Shown here in pieces: positions 14,522 to 17,008 of a stretch of 17,008 nucleotides of DNA (the first letter of the stretch is position 1; every line of letters begins with the position of its first letter). The notes beneath the pieces were generated by a model. That model was not told the DNA's origin. It did not search any database and saw only the letters and a program-made list of their open reading frames with translations. The DNA comes from Planctomycetota bacterium (GTDB lineage: Bacteria; Planctomycetota; Phycisphaerae; Phycisphaerales; SM1A02): contig QWPU01000026.1 in the NCBI GenBank assembly GCA_003671065.1, positions 1-17,008 of the forward strand, read 5' to 3'. Position numbers and translations under genes: made by a program.

Positions 14522-15981
14522 AGCGCTTCTCCGAGCGACACGCAGACAGTCGATGTGTCGGTGAAGAAGCGCAACGCTTCACTCCCGCCTTCGCGACCGA
14601 TGCCCGACTCCTTCACGCCACCGAATGGAACGCGAAGATCGCGCACCATCCAACAGTTCACCCAGATTGTTCCCGCATGAAGACGCGCGGCAATGCGATG
14701 CGCACGCGCCAAGTCGCGCGTCCACACGCTGGCTGAAAGTCCGTAGCGCGTGTCGTTGCTCATCGCGACTGCATCACGATGGCGATCAAATCCATGCACG
14801 GTGACGACGGGGCCGAAAGTTTCGTCTTGCACGCATGAGCTTGAGTGCGGCACACCAAGCAACACTGTCGGTTGCAGAAAAGCGCCGTTGGCAACGCGCG
14901 CAGGCAACGACTTCGGTACTTCGCCGCCGCACGCGATCACGCCGCCGTCAGCAACGCCGCGCTCGATTGCCGCGATCACTTTCTCGCGATGCGCCTTCGA
15001 CACGAGGCTTCCGATGTCGGTTTCTGCGTTGAGTGGATCGCCCACAGTGAGCCCGCGCGCTGCGGCGATGAAGCGTTCAGTGAACTCTTTCATGCGTGAG
15101 CGATGCACGAGAATCCTCGACGAACATAGGCAAATCTCACCTTGATTCAGAAACGAACTCCGCGCGATCTCAGGGACGGCGAGCGCGAGATCCGCGTCTT
15201 CGCACACGATCGCCGCGTTCTTTCCGCCAAGTTCAAGAGACGCAGGCACAAGGCGTTCGCCAAGACGCGCCGCAAGACGACGACCCGTTTGAGTGCCACC
15301 AGTGAAACTCACCGCGCGCACTGCAGGACAATCGACAATCGCTTGTCCCGCCTCACTTCCAAGACCGTGCACAACATTGAGCACGCCTGCGGGAAGCCCC
15401 GCGTGACGCGCGATGTCGCAGAGCACAGTTGCAGTTGTCGGTGTGAGTTCACTTGGCTTCGCGATCACACAATTGCCCGACGCAAGCGCAGGCACGATCT
15501 TCCATGTGAAGAGATAGAGCGGAAGATTCCACGGTGAAATGCAGCCGACAACGCCGAGTGGAGCGCGCAGCACATAGTTGAGCGCGCGCGCGGGGCGTTC
15601 GGTCATGAACGACTCACTCGCGTCATGCAAGATCGCGGTTGCGAAGAAGCGGAAGTTTGCAGCAGCGCGAGGAATGTCGAGCGTGCGCGCGAGCGACAAC
15701 GGCTTGCCTGTGTCTTCGCATTCAAGATGCGCGAGTTCTTCAAGACGCGCGTCGATCCCTGCTGCGATGGCGAGCATGATGCGTGAGCGTTCTACCGATG
15801 GCGTGCGTCCCCACGCTTCGAATGCACGACTCGCTGCGATTGCCGCGCTCGCAACCTCCGCTGCGTCGCCGCGCGCGATGCTGCGCAAAGGCTCGCTGGT
15901 TGCAGGGTTTTCACGCGCAATCCGCGCGCCGCTCACAGAGGGAACAAACGCGCCGTTGATGAAGTGATCGACTTGTTGCAT
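14518..15981 (-). CDS. Aldehyde dehydrogenase, 2-aminomuconic/2-hydroxymuconic semialdehyde type
   Basis: This 487-residue NAD-dependent dehydrogenase has all ALDH catalytic features: Asn152 in SPWNLPLY, Lys175 in IAKPSE, FTGGTQTG for the cofactor, general base Glu250 in LELGGKN, and nucleophile Cys284 in NQGEICLCSSR. The segments QGEICLC and IWVNCWMVRDLRVPFGGVKESGIGREGG are typical of the branch with human ALDH8A1, AmnC and XylG/DmpC. These oxidise 2-aminomuconic or 2-hydroxymuconic semialdehyde in kynurenine or meta-cleavage catabolism. Telling the two apart needs a tree. The preferred ATG is 15981. A GTG at 15996 that would overlap the SDR stop as GTGA, adding five residues, is equally possible. 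It lies between the SDR and GNAT genes in one operon. Confidence 0.92.
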   Translation of the reverse strand: MQQVDHFINGAFVPSVSGARIARENPATSEPLRSIARGDAAEVASAAIAASRAFEAWGRTPSVERSRIMLAIAAGIDARLEELAHLECEDTGKPLSLARTLDIPRAAANFRFFATAILHDASESFMTERPARALNYVLRAPLGVVGCISPWNLPLYLFTWKIVPALASGNCVIAKPSELTPTTATVLCDIARHAGLPAGVLNVVHGLGSEAGQAIVDCPAVRAVSFTGGTQTGRRLAARLGERLVPASLELGGKNAAIVCEDADLALAVPEIARSSFLNQGEICLCSSRILVHRSRMKEFTERFIAAARGLTVGDPLNAETDIGSLVSKAHREKVIAAIERGVADGGVIACGGEVPKSLPARVANGAFLQPTVLLGVPHSSSCVQDETFGPVVTVHGFDRHRDAVAMSNDTRYGLSASVWTRDLARAHRIAARLHAGTIWVNCWMVRDLRVPFGGVKESGIGREGGSEALRFFTDTSTVCVSLGEAL

Positions 15982-15992
15982 ATCAGTTGCGC

Positions 15993-16793
15993 TCACTGCG
16001 CCGCGAGGCGACCACCATCAACAGGTAGATTCACACCATTCACATAACTCGCAGCAGGTGACGCAAGAAACACCATTACGAGCGCGAGTTCGCAGGGATC
16101 AGCGAGTCGTCCCGCAGGAATTGTGGCAATCGCATCACTAGCGATTTCATCAACGGTCATGCCAGCGCGTGTGGCCTTGCCTTTGAAGATCGCATCAAGC
16201 CGCGCAGTCTTCGTGAAGCCTGGCATCAGATTGTTCACCGTGATTCCATAGCGACCGAGTTCACTCGCAAGCGTCTTCGTCCAATTCGCCATCGCGGCGC
16301 GCACCGTGTTTGACACGCCGAGACCTTTGATCGGCGTGACGACTGAAGTGCTCGTGACATTGATGATGCGACCGTAGTTCGCTGCGCGCATTGGACCAAC
16401 GCACGCTTGCGTCCACGCTTGCGCGCAACCGAGATGCATCGACATCGCCGCTACGAAATCGCGCGGCTTCGCTTCAATCGCGCTGCCTGCGGCGGGCCCG
16501 CCCGTGTTGTTCACGAGGATGTGCACAACGCCAAGAGTTGCGACAGCTGCGTGCGCGGCGCTTTCAGTTGCATCGAGATCGCTGAAGTCAACGCAGAACT
16601 TGCAATGCGCGGCTGACGAAAGCGCATTGAGTTCCGCAAGCACTTTCACGAGACCATCCTCATTGCGTCCAACAATCGCCACGCGTGCACCCGCGCGAGC
16701 AAACTCAAGCGCGGCTGCGCGACCAATGCCTTGAGTGGCGCCGCACACGATTGCAGTCTTACCTGCGAGCGAAAAAGGAGAGTCGTTTATCAC
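15993..16793 (-). CDS. SDR-family oxidoreductase with atypical active site
   Basis: This 266-residue Rossmann-fold protein has the classical SDR cofactor loop GATQGIG at 18-24 and NNTGG at 95-99. The C-terminal half has VNNLMPGFTKTARL and the substrate lid, and it ends VNGVNLPVDGGR. Where classical SDRs have Ser...Tyr-x-x-x-Lys, this one reads STSVV...LGVSNTVRAAM: Ser161 replaces Tyr and Arg165 replaces Lys. I recall a 3-oxoacyl-ACP-reductase-like SDR subgroup with the same SN..R pattern, so this looks like a subgroup trait rather than damage. Its reaction is unknown. The start is a GTG at 16793; no ATG lies near the N-terminus, and GAGG sits too close to be a normal ribosome binding site. 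It is the first gene of the SDR-ALDH-GNAT operon, and the 65 bp upstream show no convincing promoter. Confidence 0.88.
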   Translation of the reverse strand: MINDSPFSLAGKTAIVCGATQGIGRAAALEFARAGARVAIVGRNEDGLVKVLAELNALSSAAHCKFCVDFSDLDATESAAHAAVATLGVVHILVNNTGGPAAGSAIEAKPRDFVAAMSMHLGCAQAWTQACVGPMRAANYGRIINVTSTSVVTPIKGLGVSNTVRAAMANWTKTLASELGRYGITVNNLMPGFTKTARLDAIFKGKATRAGMTVDEIASDAIATIPAGRLADPCELALVMVFLASPAASYVNGVNLPVDGGRLAAQ

Positions 16794-16858
16794 GCCTCGC
16801 AGGATACGGGAGCACTGCTATCTTTGATGAGTGACATTGTTCCGCGGCACCTGATCAA

Positions 16859-17008
16859 TCAGCTGAAATTGCCCAGCAGAGTCGCCATGTCGGCTGCGTC
16901 CACGATGCCGTCGCCGTTGATGTCGGCCACACCACCAAGGCCCCAAGCGCCGAGGAGAATCGAGAGGTCCACCGCGTTGACGAAGCCGTCCCCGTTGAGA
17001 TCCCCAGG
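16859..17008 (-). CDS. C-terminal dockerin-like EF-hand pair of a probably secreted protein (partial)
   Basis: Only the last 49 codons are in the window; the gene enters from the right edge and ends at a TGA (16859-16861). The visible part holds two calcium-binding dockerin-type loops: GDLNGDGFVNAVDLSILLGAW and, 24 residues later, ADINGDGIVDAADMATLLGNF. Each has the D.NGDG.V...D pattern with Asp/Asn at the metal-binding positions. Such terminal dockerin pairs are frequent on exported proteins of Phycisphaerae-type planctomycetes, where no cellulosome is known. They may help folding or anchoring. What precedes them, and hence the function, cannot be seen. The SDR gene starts 65 bp further along the same strand. 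Confidence 0.85.
   Translation of the reverse strand, partial: PGDLNGDGFVNAVDLSILLGAWGLGGVADINGDGIVDAADMATLLGNFS

Noticed and set aside
16848..16865. Inverted repeat around CTGATCAATCAG after the SDR start, as a terminator for the dockerin gene
   Set aside because: The loop is only 2-4 bases with a mismatch in the longer stem, and there is no T run on either side.

Overview
The window reads as ordinary, densely packed chromosomal DNA, probably from a planctomycete of the Phycisphaerae/Phycisphaerales type. The pointers are a C-terminal dockerin-like EF-hand pair on a probably secreted protein (right edge), a lipoprotein methyltransferase of a kind I associate with planctomycetes, a gldA/gldF/gldG/DUF4340 block, and a mix of starts with and without Shine-Dalgarno sequences. 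The lineage is inferred from gene content only; there is no rRNA. I see no tRNA, rRNA, CRISPR, insertion sequence or phage gene.

Left part (1-1255): the 3' end of an amidase-family gene, then an isolated nuoA (complex I subunit A). A 51-bp tandem repeat starts exactly at the nuoA stop codon. It is followed by a small unrecognised minus-strand gene, whose frame runs in register into the repeat after one TGA, and by a VF530/DUF2132 gene on the plus strand.

Minus-strand pair (1249-4300): a PA-M28-PDZ peptidase lipoprotein and, 4 bp downstream, a methyltransferase with a lipoprotein-type signal. Both are predicted to act outside the cytoplasm. A short divergent region (4301-4461) carries a perfect 13-bp palindrome and a -10-like TATACT.

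Plus-strand block (4462-14017): a full-length glycine decarboxylase (gcvP), a first ABC-2 exporter (ATPase plus permease, overlapping stop/start), a hairpin with a T-rich tail, then a second ABC-2 module of gldA-like ATPase, gldF-like permease, gldG-like auxiliary protein and a DUF4340 protein. ATGA overlaps and clear GGAG-type ribosome binding sites mark translational units. The cargo of either exporter cannot be read from sequence.

Minus-strand block (14018-16793): an SDR oxidoreductase lacking the usual Tyr-Lys dyad, an aldehyde dehydrogenase of the 2-aminomuconic/2-hydroxymuconic semialdehyde type, and a GNAT acetyltransferase. All are linked by 4-bp or very short overlaps, consistent with a catabolic operon, possibly for kynurenine/3-hydroxyanthranilate or a meta-cleavage product. 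The plus and minus blocks meet with abutting stop codons (TAA directly followed by the reverse of TAG).

No clearly undescribed system stands out. The best leads are the in-register repeat behind a single stop codon, the two coupled extracytoplasmic lipoproteins (one a methyltransferase), and the dyad-less SDR in a muconic-semialdehyde-type operon.
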